Below, in pieces: positions 37,001 to 56,242 of a stretch of 64,000 nt of DNA. The notes beneath the pieces were generated by a model, which did no database searches, had not been told where the DNA came from, and worked only from the letters and a program-made list of their open reading frames with translations. Position numbers and translations under genes: made by a program. The DNA comes from Cinclus cinclus (Eukaryota > Chordata > Aves > Passeriformes > Cinclidae), in contig NC_085052.1 of assembly GCF_963662255.1 (NCBI RefSeq), forward strand, positions 16,901,151 through 16,965,150. Reading direction: 5' to 3'. Positions within the stretch are counted from its first letter, which is position 1. Every line of letters begins with the position of its first letter.

Positions 37001-40000
37001 AGGAAGCTGGAAGCATTGTACATAGTTCTGCTATCCTGATGTGGAAACTATCCAAGCATTTTCAGGATCCTTGTACAGCAGTGTTTTGCAGCAGTGAAAG
37101 GAGTTACTATGCCTTCAACAAGTTGCTAGCAAGGAACTGAAAGAAAGGGAAACTCAGGAAGTACTTGCAGGACTGACAACGTGGTAGAAACTATAATTCT
37201 GAGACCTTGTCTTTTTTGGTGATGTTACTGGCTTGCAAGAATAATAAAAATGGATCAAAAAAGCAGTCGTTTTGCAGAAATCTCCCACTGGCAGGTTAGA
37301 CCTAAATCCTCACAGTTTTCATCCCCCTTGAGACCAGTTGTACAATAATTGGTCCTGAAGTTGACTGGAATGAAGAAAAGCTTCAGAGAAATCTGAGTTT
37401 TTCCATGTTTCAGAAGGATGGTTATGTTTGTTTCAGAATTACGTATCTAAGTCTTCCTTACGGTCATAAAAGAAAAGGAACAAAATTTGTTTCTTCAGTC
37501 TGAAAGGGAATTTGAGCAAGCAGTTAAATCGGGGCATGTAAAATACATTTAGTAGAAGAGTTAAAAGAAAACCCTAAGTTTGATTGGAAAATGCTTTTAC
37601 ACTTTCAGAAAAACCAACCAAACAAAAATAGCACATTATCTGTACTTTTCCATAGTTCTTACGGCTGCCTGTGAGAAAGAGGAAGAAGAAACAACCTTAT
37701 GTAACTAAGATGCTTCTGCCAAGCAAGGACCAAAAGCCTGGCTGTGTCAGTTTTCTTGTGAGGCTTTAGTATCATTTGGGGAGCAGTTTATAATGAATAT
37801 GCTAGAGCCTGAGGCACAGCTGTGCGCTAAATGACCAACCATCATCAGCTGTCTGTCTCCTGGGGCACCACACTCTAACAGGAGGGTCTTCCAGGGCCAA
37901 GCAGCAGCCGGGATGAGTGCAGGGAGGAGTGAGAGAGCAGCCTGACAGTGCACATGGGGAACAGGAGAGCACCAGTGAAGTCCTGTCCTTTCTGCAAGCT
38001 GCAGCGCCCTGTTCCTGGGTGTGTTTTCATCAGCCAAAATGACATTCAGCAAAAGTGCCGTGGGGGGATGGGGTAGGAATCCTTCTGCACAGGTCACACA
38101 TGTAAAGAGCCTTCTCAAAGCTTCATATTATAAACAGGATTCTGCTGGGGAGGACTCTGTTTTATCTTAGATCCGTAATGTAGGTTGTAGCAAGTTATAA
38201 AAATACATACAGGCTCACACGTATTTTATCTGTGACCTTTTTCTGTAACTTATGTTGTTGTTCAGATCACTGATAAAGGCATTAAGGTGTAGCCAGTGGT
38301 GGGTCCCACAGAATTCCACCCCCTCAGCAGTGATTTCCCTGCACTGTTGTGCTGTAAGGCTTCAGAGGCAGTTCTTATGCTACTCTGCATATGTTGGATC
38401 TGCAGGGTTTTTTTTAATGTTTTACAGTGCAAAGGGCTTTTACAACTATGTTTATTATATTCCTAAAAATATTTACAAGAAGTAATTTTTATACAGGGTT
38501 AGTCAAAGTGTTTATGACATTATCTCCTTTTATTTTTTATTATTTGAATTCTGTATTGGCAGGAGTGATAGGTTGACTTAGAGTGTTGTGTTAATCTGGC
38601 ATGTTTGTAATTAGCTACTTCTTGTCATTACGTGCTTGAAATTTTTGTTAAACTCCCTTTCTTCCTGGGGAAAACCTGTCAAGCATTTTTAAGGGCTAAT
38701 GAAAGTAAGTGTTGATTTTTCTGGAGGCACTTTGGCCTATTTGTAACACCTGTGTGGATGCAGGCTGTTCATGCCTGCTGCAATGTCTATGCCCAACTTT
38801 ATTGATGGCTCTTTTAGCATCCTCTTGCAGTGGAGTTGAAATCAAAAAAACTCCAAACAGTTTTTGTAAACTTTCGAGTTGACTTCTGACTTCTTTTTTT
38901 CTGATACAGAAAATGCACATGTATAAAATCTGTTTGCATTTTCCACACTATTTTTTTACCTTTGTGTGTAACAGCATACACTTTCCTATAATGCCAATCC
39001 AAAAGTAGGTTTCCCTTTTTTAAAGTGTGCATTCACTTTAGTTCACAAAGCTGGTAGATTTCCCCTTGTATATTTTGTACATTCTCTGGTTTATTGCCAC
39101 CTGGCGCTCATTCCTTCATTGTTATTCAGTGGTTCCTGTGTAGGTTTAAAAAAACAAAAAGGGTCATCTGTGCTCTCAGCTGTTTGTAGGTTGTGCTGAG
39201 TGACTCATACAGAAGACAAGGAAGTTGCAGCGTGGCCACATCTCCTTGTCCTGACCAGCAGTGACTTTTAACCTCTGAGTGCTCTTAAACCCAGTGCCAA
39301 GAGGAAGGAATGGAGATCTTTGGGAGAGGCAGGTACTGGCTTGGTGGCATTTGTGGTGAGAGTGACTCCACAGTTTGCTGTCATCTAGAGCCAAAAAGTG
39401 AAACTCTGGCACTACAGCAAATTGTTACATTTGCTAGTGAAAGAAATTACCTTGTAGAGGACCTTTTCCTCATGGTTTGATATTGGCTCATGCAGGAGCT
39501 GAGCTGTGATATAACCAAGCATTCAGAGCCCAGGGGTTTAATCTGTAAGTGTGAAACTTGCTTCCAGAAACTCCCATGAGTTTTTCTCATGGGAGCCATC
39601 TGATTTCTTACAAAGTGCAAGCTCCCCTTGAAATCTTGCTCTTGGTGAGATAATAACAGGACAACCACCTGCAAAAATGAGGTGAGGGAACTTGTCTCCT
39701 TGTTGCTGTTCTGGAGCTGGGAAGTTCTGTGGAGGAAGGACCCCTGTGCTCTGCCTGTCCCACACACAGGCTGTGTCAGTCTGACTTCCCTAGAAGTACA
39801 GGACTTGTTTTTCACAGGGATGTGGTGGGAATAGGTCATTTAGATTTTGTCAAGTTTGGATAGCTTGTTGCTGCAGAAGTTCTAATTCTGTTGGGGAATC
39901 TGGCTTTTGAGAGAGGTTCCAATGTAACATTATTGTGAGGCCTTATCTGCGGTGTCGTTTTGGGCAGAAATGTCAGTATGAGCAGTGCCCAAGCTACTGA

Positions 40001-43000
40001 GGTGCTGCTGATAATTTGCACCCAGTGGGTCAGAGCTCTGCCCTGGCCAGAGGCCCGAGGGATTATCCAGCATCTCTGATGGATTTGCAGCTCTTGGTAT
40101 AGACAGTGTTCCTTTAACTATCTTTCTGATGTATTTGTTATTTTCCTTGTAACATTAGGCATGTCTACACCAGTTGGACTGTGAGCTAAAAAAAAAATTT
40201 AAAAAAAAATTGCGAAGGGCATTCAAAACTATGTATTTAAACAAGGCAAATTTATGGAAGAAAAATAGAAATATATCTGTGTCTATTGTGCATGAGGATA
40301 TAGGTACATACACCTGTCTCCAGAAATCCTTCTGCTGTACATAAGGAAGGAGAAAGGATATAGGAAGAATATTACCACTGTAGGTGTCCCATTTCTTTCC
40401 AAGAATCTGCTATCAGGAAGTCTCTGAGCTGTATGGATATCAGCCTGCCCCAGCAGGACTTGTCCTTATATGCTGTTTATTTATCTAAGAAGGATAATGG
40501 GGGAGACATTATCTCCTTTTTACTTTGAACATGTTCCTTTGATTTCAAATGAGGGATAATTTTACCACATTACCATAGAGGAAGATACCTTGTTAAGAAG
40601 GTGAAGGAAGGTTGTGAATTAATATTCTTCATCAGTCTACTTAAGAGGCCCAGATGGCAAACACTGTCTCATCTAGCTCTTGAAGAGCAGAGGCAAAACT
40701 GTTTTCCAAACTTCCTAGGTTGCAAACTGCCGTATTTGCAAACGATTAGAACAATTTTGTCTTAGCTGTTAGAGAGAGACCAGTGCAGGGGCCTGACAAT
40801 CACAGAAAAAGTTAATCTAAGGGTCTGACAATTTGTGGTTAATCTGACACTTTACAGATGCTTAATGTGTGACAGCTGCAATGAATCAGGTTATTAGAGT
40901 GGCTTTCTTCTCCCTAAAGCTTATTTATTCCTGTCTTTCTCAGAATAGGGGGTGGGATGTGTAAAGTCTATCAATGAGATAGAGGAGAGGGCCTGAAGCC
41001 AGACAAACCAAAACATTTAGAGATTCTGCTAATGTTACGAAGATGAAAGGAATCCCCAAATAAAAAGGAGCAGAGACATATTTAGCAGAGTCTCATTCCT
41101 AAACAGCCAATTGGATGGAGGCAGGAAGGTCTCCACGCACATCTCAGAAGTTGTTTTCCCTTATAAAGTAAAGCAAAGGGATTACTTTATTCACAGTCTT
41201 CTGTAGACTGGGATAAGCCTGCAGCTTCTGTCTTTCTTTACCAAAAAAGTATGGCATCTACTCACTGGTGCTGGGCCTCTGCTCTGGCACCCTTCAGACC
41301 AGCTTGAGCCCATTTCCTGGGCATGGGTGGCTCTACAGTCCCTGCTGCTGTGGAGTCCCAGGCACACTTTGTGTCCATATGGTAATCCACACAAGTTACT
41401 GAAAAGAAAGAACTTAAGGAAGGTGTACCTAAATTTCCACTGATATGTTGAGAGGTGCTTGAAGTCAATAGGAGAGTTCCCAATGTGCAGTGGAGTATAT
41501 AATTGCTAGTATCTCTATTTAGAGATTGCTTCTCTTCAGTATTTTTTCCCCCAAAATTAGTTTTTCCTCTTCTTTTACTTTCTGTGATTGTACTCCACAC
41601 ATACTCCTGTGGTGCAGACTGCAAAAGGACTTAGCATGGAAAACCGAAGAAGTTCTCAGGGGCAGTTAAGTAAAAACCACAGTTTTTTGCTATGAATGCA
41701 AAGAAAGAACAAGAACCTTGGGGTGTAGACACATCAGGCAAATTGTGTGGTGTAGTTTCTGTACAAATGAGCAGGATAAGGACTGAAAGACAGGCAGCAA
41801 GAGCTGATGTTGGAAGTGGCCTTCAGAGGGAAAGCTAAACTACTTTCAGGAATGGTGTTTTGTTCTTTTCCTTGAAAAACAAACAAACAAACCAACAAAA
41901 CCCTCAAAGCCACACACCATATATATGCATATATTTCAGATGAGCTTTTATTTGTCCATAGCTACAGAGGAAGGTTCGGAGGTTTGATCCCCAGCATCTA
42001 GGCCTGATTCTCAGACTTCTTCTATGCAGTTCTCTTTAGGTTCTCATTCATGTCTGGTGCTGAGTTTATTTTCCCCTCTCCCCCTGTCCCTCTGGCAATG
42101 ATCTATGTTACTGAAAAGAAAGGTGTAAGCTACTAATGCAACTTTTTTCACATGAGCTTTTATGTATAGAAATATTTGTGCGATCATAACTTCAGCATGG
42201 AGTCACTAAAAAGAAAAGAAATTCTTTTATTCTATAATGTCCCTGGAGCTGGACTGACCTAATTTCCTTGTATAGTTCACCTGTTTGCCTTCCTTCCTTC
42301 CTGCCCTGGCAGTTTCCATAATGTCCCACTGCAGAGATGAGCTGCCTGCTGAGCCCTGCTCTTCATTGTGCTCTGGAGCTGTGGCAGGACAGCACCTCTA
42401 CATTTTCCCTGCACTGTTGCTGTGTATCCATCCCCTGCTGCTCCATCAGCCTCTGGGCTTACTTCTTCCTTCAAGTCTGCCTCTGCCTGTCTCTAACAAA
42501 TGTCCTTCATATGGCAGCTCTTTCCAAAAAACTGGTGTTCACTCTCTATCACCATATCAACAACTACCTGCTCTGAGTGAGACTCTCTATCAGCTGTATT
42601 TTTCCATGAGCACCCTGAAATCTTTGGTGCCCATGGCAGGGAAGGCAATGTGTGACCCCCACACAAATAACAATTACTCAAAGCAGCCAAGGGGCTGCTG
42701 CTGCCACCATTGCCACCAGCAGCAATTGTGGTATGCACCAGGGTAAGGTTACAGGAGTCATGAGGAAGCTTAACAGAGGTCCAGTCTCTGGTATCTGTAT
42801 GGCCACTGTCTCCTTGATGTTCACAAAGGCCTCTTATAGAAAACTGTTGTCTATGTTTCTAGCTATGCCAAGGAGCAATGTTGATGATGTACCAGCTCTT
42901 CTGAAGGGTTGTTTACTTGGCTCTGCCAGCTCATGTGTGCTGTGTCCACCATAGTGCAATTGCCACCAAGAGTTTTTGGGAGTGTGAACTTCTGTTCAGT

Positions 43001-43101
43001 AAGACAGAAAGTTTGGATTCTTTTGAATCTTTGTCCCAGTCTAGGTATTTTCAAGATATTTCAAGGATGATGTTTCTTCTGATCTAGAAGGTAATTGATG
43101 C

Positions 43102-43164
43102 TTGTATCAAAAATCAGACATGTATCTGATTTTGTATCAAAAATTTGTATCAAAATCAGACATG
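43102..43164. repeat. Local repeats of TTGTATCAAAAATCAGACATG type
   Basis: A 21-bp word at 43102-43122 recurs with one A missing at 43145-43164, and its left half recurs at 43132-43144. An inverted relation (ATCTGATTTTG) lies between the copies. Confidence 0.75.
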
Positions 43165-44659
43165 ATACTGCATTGAAGGGTTCTGCTGTGTGAAATTCCC
43201 CTTCCCCTTGAGCAAGGTTTCCTGATCTTGTACCGTATGTTCTATATGAGGTATGCAAGTTTTCTCAGCTATGTTATTGAGTGTTGTTTGAAAACAAAGA
43301 ATTTGGTTTTGGCTGTCCTTTGCACGTCAGTTGGAGATATGCAAAAAGGGCCTGTTCAGATCCTCAGTTTTGGCTTGCTTACTTTGGTGGGTATTTTCTT
43401 TTTCTTTTATTCCCCCCTTTTTCTTCTTCCTTTTTTTCTTTTTCCTTAAATATATCTGTCTTTTTCCCTGATGATGGAAGTGAAATAATAAGTAGCTTTT
43501 TCATGGATCATGTTCCAACACTTGTTAGCATCTGTTTCTGACTCTCCAAGACAGTTACATTCCTTGAAAGTTCCTTTCCTTAAAAGTTAAATTCCTTTTG
43601 GTGTTCAATCCATAATTCTGCCTATTTGCTATCTCTGCTAGTGGGTTATTCCTTAGATTTTCACATCAGGAAAACTTTTACTCTGGTTTTCTGGGAGGTT
43701 TTCTTGCATGAAAGCTACTCAGGCAGCAAGCACTCCATAAACAAATGCACAGTGCCTCTCCCTGTAACAAGACATGCAAAGCAAGGATCTCACTGGGATT
43801 ATCACATCTCTCTTGGCTTGTGTGCTTGGAGAACTTTTGAATTTGTGAGGTTTAATATTGGAGTTAAGAGATGCTGTTTCTCATCTGTACAAACTTAATG
43901 ACAAAACATTGTTGGCTGTGGAAGGGCTGCTTCACTAGAATTAATATGTCCAGAGAACAGCTGGCTACAGCCGTAGAAATCCAGGCCTGTGCTGAAAATA
44001 ACTTGTACAGTGAGAACTGTTCCTTTATTTGCTAAAAACATGTTCAGTGAAAAAGATAGCTGGGGTTATAAAATTCAGCACCTTAATTATGAACAATTTT
44101 GGATGTGAGCTTATGACAGTCCAGACTTGTGGCCATCAGTGGAGCAGCTCTAGGGCAAATTTGACCTGCAGGTCCTGGAGTTGGAAAATAAGCTTTCAGA
44201 GAAACAGAATGGATCCTAACCCATCACAGACCAGAGAAGACCATAACAGTCTTTTAACTGAACATTTTCACAACCTTCAAAGGCTTCTCTGTGAGTCTTG
44301 TACAACAGCTGGTACTTTTACTACCCCTAAGCCTGTGGGCAATAGTTATTATACAAGCAAAATGCTAAGTTTTTTAAGAAACTTTGTGGAAAAATTGAGC
44401 AGCTGTTTAGCTGGCCAAAAATGTATTCATTTATTCATTGTTTTTATGAAAATCTTCAATGACAGCAAGGTGTTTGTTTAAAAAGACCTTCCCTGTTATA
44501 AATGATTGCTCTTCCAATTTCTCATTCTGCTTCTTGGATGTTACTGTGAATTCCTGGACCTCTCTTGTTTGAACACATGATCCTCCTGCCAGAGCATGTC
44601 TATTGTGGGCACACTCTCTCTGTATTTTAGCAACTCTCCTGAAGTTTTCAAGTGTTTAT

Positions 44660-44890
44660 CTTACACAGCTGAAAGTCTCCTCCTGTTTCATGAGCTCTAC
44701 ACTGGAATGCAGTGGAAGAGACCCAGGGCCTGTGGCCACCCGGATTAGAGTTTTTTTGTATTAAGGTCCCTATATGGTTTTGTTAGAGACTTCAGCTCTG
44801 TCTCTGTCTGTCTCTGCTCCTTGTTTGGGAGGCTAGTGGGAGGAGAAGAGCTGAAGGGGCTATATAACCTCTGAGATTTCAGATACAGAG
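44660..44890 (+). promoter_or_regulatory. ACTA2: ACTA2 smooth-muscle promoter (MCAT, two CArG boxes, TATA)
   Basis: In order: E-box CAGCTG (44666-44671), inverted MCAT core GGAATG (44704-44709), CArG box CCCTATATGG (44768-44777), CArG-like CCTTGTTTGG (44819-44828) and TATA box TATATAA (44861-44867). With a start about 30 bp after the TATA box, the CArG boxes fall near -120 and -70, matching the paired SRF sites (about -112 and -62) and the MCAT site (about -184) described for mammalian ACTA2. Both boxes are written as in the mammalian gene. SRF/myocardin and TEAD control is inferred from this conservation. Confidence 0.93.
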
Positions 44891-44933
44891 TGTACCACCC
44901 TAGAGCAGCCATCCCCAGCCAAGCGCTGTCAGG
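44891..44933 (+). other. ACTA2: ACTA2 non-coding exon 1
   Basis: The 5' end is placed about 30 bp after the TATA box and is approximate. The 3' end is fixed by the donor gtaagt after AAGCGCTGTCAGG, which resembles the 3' end of human exon 1. It is followed by a 2.5-kb intron containing a perfect CArG box. Confidence 0.8.
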
Positions 44934-45941
44934 GTAAGTGGCACGGAACCACTGGCATGATTTACAGGTTGCTGGAGGATTTCAATTAAATAATGTCAGG
45001 TGGAAGCTATTCAGGAGGATGTACTGCTGTGCTGTAATTTGCTTAAGAAACTTACTAGAACTGAGTTGATAAAATACTTGTAGTATTATACTGAGTTGTC
45101 TTTATTTTATATTCTGAAAGGGAAAGAAAAGTTCTACCCTAATAATTTTGCTACCAGCAGTTCAGCAACTGTATAAAGAAATGTTTTGCATAATGCCACT
45201 GCTGGAATTGCAGATATACTCTGGTTTAAATGAACCCATGTGACATTGGGGGGCTAGTTTGAGACAGAGTTCCTGATGGGGTATGTAGCATTGTTTCTTA
45301 GCAGATTTGCTTCAGTGCTTTCAAATGAGTGTGAAGTGATAGAGTGTTTCATGGAATGTGACTGCAAGAGGAGCTGGAAGTACACAAATCAACAGTGTCT
45401 AATAGGATAAAATGAGGATGCTCATGTATTCATCCTTGTCTCTCTACATATGAAACTACTGTTCTGTAAAATGCCAAACTGTCATTGGCAAACAGGCTAC
45501 ACGCAGTCTTTTCTGTGGAGCTGGAGTTCTCTTTATAATTTATTGTGGAGATTGGTGAGGTGATTTGTTATATTTACATGTAAAACAGGGAGAAGAAAGA
45601 GGCTAAAGACTATACTGTTTACTTGGGAGAAAAATTTCCTTTCTTCCACAGTACTCAGTGACATTTGCTGCTCTAAGATCTTGCTACTGCCTGCCATGGC
45701 AGTCCTGAGCTGTAACTCATTGGTTGGTAGCAGAGCCCTCTGTCTGATTTTTTCAATTTTTTGTGCCTTATTACTAAATATGGTTTTCATTTAGAGTTCA
45801 CTAAGCTGAGAAATGTAGCCTTTCCTGCCCCCTTCTTCCCCTCCCCCAAGTGATTTTTGGCATTGCATGAGCAGCATTGGTTTGAGCAACCCCTCTGACC
45901 TCAAAGGCTGTTCCAAAAACAGACGGCTGAAAAGCATATTT

Positions 45942-45951
45942 CCTAATTAGG
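45942..45951 (+). promoter_or_regulatory. ACTA2: Perfect CArG box in ACTA2 intron 1
   Basis: CCTAATTAGG, a fully palindromic SRF consensus, lies about 1.05 kb after the inferred start. Mammalian ACTA2 has a functional intron-1 CArG box at about +1.0 kb, so position and sequence support conservation. A second near-match (CTAAATATGG) lies at 45774-45783. Confidence 0.8.
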
Positions 45952-47505
45952 AAATGGTTGGTCTAAACCAGTCTGTTCATTCATGTTAGATAACAGTTGT
46001 ACTCCATTCAGTAAATATTTTAATATAAAAAGCCTGTTTCCCCAGGAGTTTAATAAATGAAAAAATTGCAACTTACTTTCCTTCAACAGTAATAATGATA
46101 AAATATCTGGAATACAAAGTTAGGATTTCCCTATCCTTGTTTTGTGCTGGGAGTCTGCCCACTCAGCCTGCAGGAGCAGAGCTGCAGCCATGTCTCGTGG
46201 CTGCCTGGCTGGAGAGAGACACAGGATCTCCAATGAAGCATTTGGGAGAGCTGTCTGTGCTTGTTCCATCCATTGTAGAGGCTGAACAGATTGTGGCCTC
46301 CCTTGCTCATTGGCCATGGCTCTTGCTGACCCCAATCTCATTTCTGCCTGCACTTCCAGTATTCCTGCAGCAGAAGGTTTTGGAGACTGTGTGTGGAGCC
46401 AGCTGGTCCATGGATGACAGCTGTCTCCCTTAGCTGTTAACACACTGCAATTTGTTGAACTCTGCATGGAAGCCCAGGCTTGGAGTGGGCCAAGTGTTTC
46501 CCTACCACACTATAAATTGTGAGCAAATAGTTCTTCTTGAGTCCTGGTATTCAGTGCTTGTTTCTGTAATTGACTTTAATACAAAGCCTTCAAAGCATTT
46601 TTATTATCCATATTATCTTCCTGTTGCCAGAGGAAGAAAACAGTTTCTTTTTACTGAGCCAAGGAGCCAACATAAATTGTTCTGTCACTCTACAAATGTA
46701 GTTTATTAGCTGCTTTGAAATTATGATAGAGCAGATGTTATGGCCTGTTTTTAAAACACATACTGTCTCTGGCTTAATTTTAAAGGTGGGTTTATTTTTC
46801 TGAATGATTAGGCGAGAACTGGAAAAGACTTCCTTCTTTTTCCCCCTCCACTTTCTTATTTGGAAAATATCTACCTTTTTAAAAGGTTAAATGTAAACTT
46901 TATTTGCCATCTTCGCCAGTGGATTAATATCTGCATCAGCAAATCACCCTTGGTACATGCACAGCATTTAATGTAGTCAAGTTTTTGGGAAGCCCAAGAT
47001 TAGAAGAGGAAATTGAAGCGCTCTTACCTTTAACAGCTATCCATGTGTGGGGATTTTGTCAGGGTGATCAAATAGCAGAAGTTGTGCTGAATTCAACGCA
47101 AATGAATCTTTGCTTTTGCAGCTGTCCGTCCAGTGTTCTCTTTTATCTCCCTCCTCCAGCCGATTTCTGAGACCAAATTTAGATAAACATTTGCTGCTCC
47201 CTGATCTCTCTGCCTGTGCCTCAGGGCTGGAAGTCTCCTCTGGAAATCCCTGTATAATCTCTAGTGCACGCAGCCCTTTGGCAGATATGGTTGAAACCTC
47301 TCACGCTTTCAGAAGGAAGCCTCTTCCCTCCCATAGCCTCGCAGCCCTTGTGGCTCCCATACCCCTCCTTACAGTTCTCATTGCTTTCGTAGAGCCCGCG
47401 TGGCTCTGCTAGCCGAGTGTGATTTTTGGTTTTGATGTAAGTCTCCCCTGCTGTTTTCATAGGACTGTCTTCTGTCTGGAAGGCCAGCAGACACTGCAGT
47501 AGAAG

Positions 47506-54129
<6,624 letters not shown>

Positions 54130-54252
54130 ATTGCTTTTTCTTTACATGTCTCCTTAGTGTGAATGTATTCAGGGAAATACATTCTTATAATTTCATTCCA
54201 TAAATCCTTCATCGTAATTAATCTAATTAATTGGATACTGTGTATTTCTTAA

Positions 54253-54258
54253 AATAAA
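54253..54258 (+). terminator. ACTA2: ACTA2 poly(A) signal
   Basis: AATAAA 124 nt after the stop codon, followed about 50 bp later by a GT-rich element (GTGTGTGTGTGG around 54309-54322), the usual cleavage arrangement. Further AATAAA copies at about 54720 and 55420 could serve longer transcripts. Confidence 0.8.
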
Positions 54259-55048
54259 TTTTAAATATGCTATGAAATTGCTGCTCCTATTTAAAACAAA
54301 AACCAAGTCGTGTGTGTGTGTGGAGATGCCATTACAGTTGGCTTGAAGCTCCATCTTGTGACATGAATTTATTATTACACTCTACTGGGATTAACAGAAA
54401 TAGTGGTACCTTTAGCTCAGTGATACCAGTGCCAGAAGATGCTCACCTGTCAGGCTGCATGTTCTCAAAGTTTAGCCTCAGAAAACATTTTAACCTGCAG
54501 ACAGAACCAGTTGTGGTTCTTACAAAGTTTTAGGCAGTACAGCATCTGTTCAATATCAGGATGAGAATGGGCACGCTGCCTCGCATCTGCTCTATCCAGA
54601 AATATTATCTATCCACATCACTTCTTACTTCACAGCCGTCATGCTGGAAAAGCTGATTTCTTACAGTGCATGGCCCAGGGGTGGATGATGTGTACCACAA
54701 CATTCTGTTTTCTTTAAAGAAATAAAACCTGTTCCTTTGGGAGCATAGTTGAACACTAATAGTAGGTCAAACATATGATTTTCCTATTTTATGCCCTCAG
54801 GATGAGTGCAGCCTATAATTTTATCTTGTGATTTCTAGCAAGAGCTAAAGGGTAATTAAGCTGTCTTAATATACTTTCTCTTCATAACTTTTTTTTTTAA
54901 GGGGAGGGGAAAGTAATGTGTTCAAAATAGCTAAAATAATTTAGACAATTTTCTTTTTCTATGATTTTTCTGATTCCATTTATAATCTTAAATACATCAG
55001 CTAGAAGTATAGGCATAGAAACTGAAGCCAGTAATACTTTCTTAGAAG

Positions 55049-55091
<43 letters not shown>
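55049..55091. repeat. (TA)n microsatellite
   Basis: 43 bp of alternating T and A with a single G interruption at 55064. Confidence 0.95.
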
Positions 55092-55491
55092 GAATAAAGA
55101 ATTCACTGAGACAGACCTGGAAAAGGTCACTTCGAAGGAACTTGCTGCAATCTGTATGCATTAGAGTTCAGGATAAAGGATGCTATTTATTTTTGTTAAC
55201 CTGTTTTCCTCTCTCAACTCAATAGTTTACCTCACTTGCCTGTTACTTGTTATCTTTCAAACCGTAAGCTCTTTGCAACAGCACCTGTTATTTACCATGT
55301 CTTCATAACCCTGGGGTTCCAGATCTTGTCCAGCTTCTGACTGTTAGCACATGTTGCAACCCTCTTTGTACTAACCTTATTCTTTAAAGTATAGGTCATC
55401 TAGATTCTTGGAACAGTTACTAAATAAACTTTTGTAAAAGCAAATAACTTTGTATGGTTCTTCCTTCTATCTCTGTCTAGACCTTTTAATC

Positions 55492-55513
55492 TAACTCTAG
55501 ATAACTAGAGTTA
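55492..55513. repeat. Perfect 9-bp inverted repeat
   Basis: TAACTCTAG and CTAGAGTTA separated by ATAA. Related words (ATCTAACTAGATAATCTAACTC) follow immediately, suggesting local duplication. Confidence 0.8.
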
Positions 55514-55955
55514 TCTAACTAGATAATCTAACTCCAGGGTATCCTTTTCAGGATAAGCAGTGTCTTTCAATTTAAAGTCTCTACTGGCAGGTTGCTGGAG
55601 AAGACACATTTTGCCAAGAGACTCGGATGCATCCTTGGTATCCCAAAATGGTGAGGACCAGCTCTCAGGTAAAGGATTTTGGTATTTCTAAGTATTTTCG
55701 GCTTAACAGTGGAAACTTGAGCTATAGAAGTTGGACTGGAGAAAAGGATGGAGGGAAAAAATCATATAAACTGATGGATTTGCCTCTAGTACATGTAACT
55801 TAAATTTGCTGAAGCTGTAAGAGATGTATGTAGCTGGAAGTCACAAAAAGCCAACCACTGTTAAAAATATCTAATTTTCAGAAGGCAATTAATGTGAACA
55901 AGTGACAAAACAAACATTACCTATTTCAACACAGTTAATGCAGTTTGAAGTTCAT

Positions 55956-55961
55956 TTTATT
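55956..55961 (-). terminator. STAMBPL1: Likely STAMBPL1 poly(A) signal
   Basis: First AATAAA I found on the minus strand after the STAMBPL1 stop, giving a 3' UTR of about 240 nt. Shorter or longer transcripts are possible. Confidence 0.45.
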
Positions 55962-56185
55962 GTTGTGTTTTATGGATGAGGTTTACAGATTCAGGGTTAA
56001 TGCCACTGAACTCCATCTTGACAGAGCAACAAAATAACTCCAAAACAGGCTAGAGCAATAAATATCAAACCATTCAATCTAAAATGTATAAATATAAAAG
56101 TAATTTCTGAAAATGTAGGAAAAGACAGGAATCCATTTTTCTGTTTTGGCCTTTTGTAGAGTAACATTGATGTGGTTCATCCATA

Positions 56186-56242
56186 TCACCTCAGATCCAG
56201 CACAATTATCTTTATGTCTTTCCCAACCACATGAGTACATGG
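56186..56242 (-). CDS. STAMBPL1: STAMBPL1 last coding exon
   Basis: 57 nt including the TGA stop; [18 protein letters not shown]. The terminal [11 protein letters not shown] matches the human protein end exactly. The acceptor is cttcttctgcag. Confidence 0.95.
   Translation of the reverse strand, partial: PCTHVVGKDIKIIVLDLR

Larger units (their letters stand above)
30721..44650. other. Intergenic region between the divergent FAS and ACTA2 promoters
   Basis: About 14 kb with no exon I can support. The longest frames (31246-31728 and 44029-44481, both plus) have no recognisable domain. Notable small sites are a palindromic CRE at 34033-34040 and a short repeat cluster at 43102-43164. Any long-range enhancers for ACTA2 or FAS would probably lie here or in the introns. 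Confidence 0.7.
54259..55955. other. Interval between convergent ACTA2 and STAMBPL1
   Basis: About 1.7 kb between the two likely poly(A) signals. It contains a TA dinucleotide microsatellite (55049-55091), a perfect hairpin (55492-55513) and extra AATAAA hexamers. No exon was seen. Confidence 0.75.

Noticed and set aside
41981..41992. GGTTTGATCCCC, resembling a tRNA-derived SINE B-box
   Set aside because: No A-box, no tRNA-like stem pairing and no adjacent poly(A) or SINE body.
44029..44481. 150-codon plus-strand frame just upstream of the ACTA2 promoter
   Set aside because: Resembles no family I know and has no promoter or splice signals. A frame of this length can occur by chance in 64 kb.
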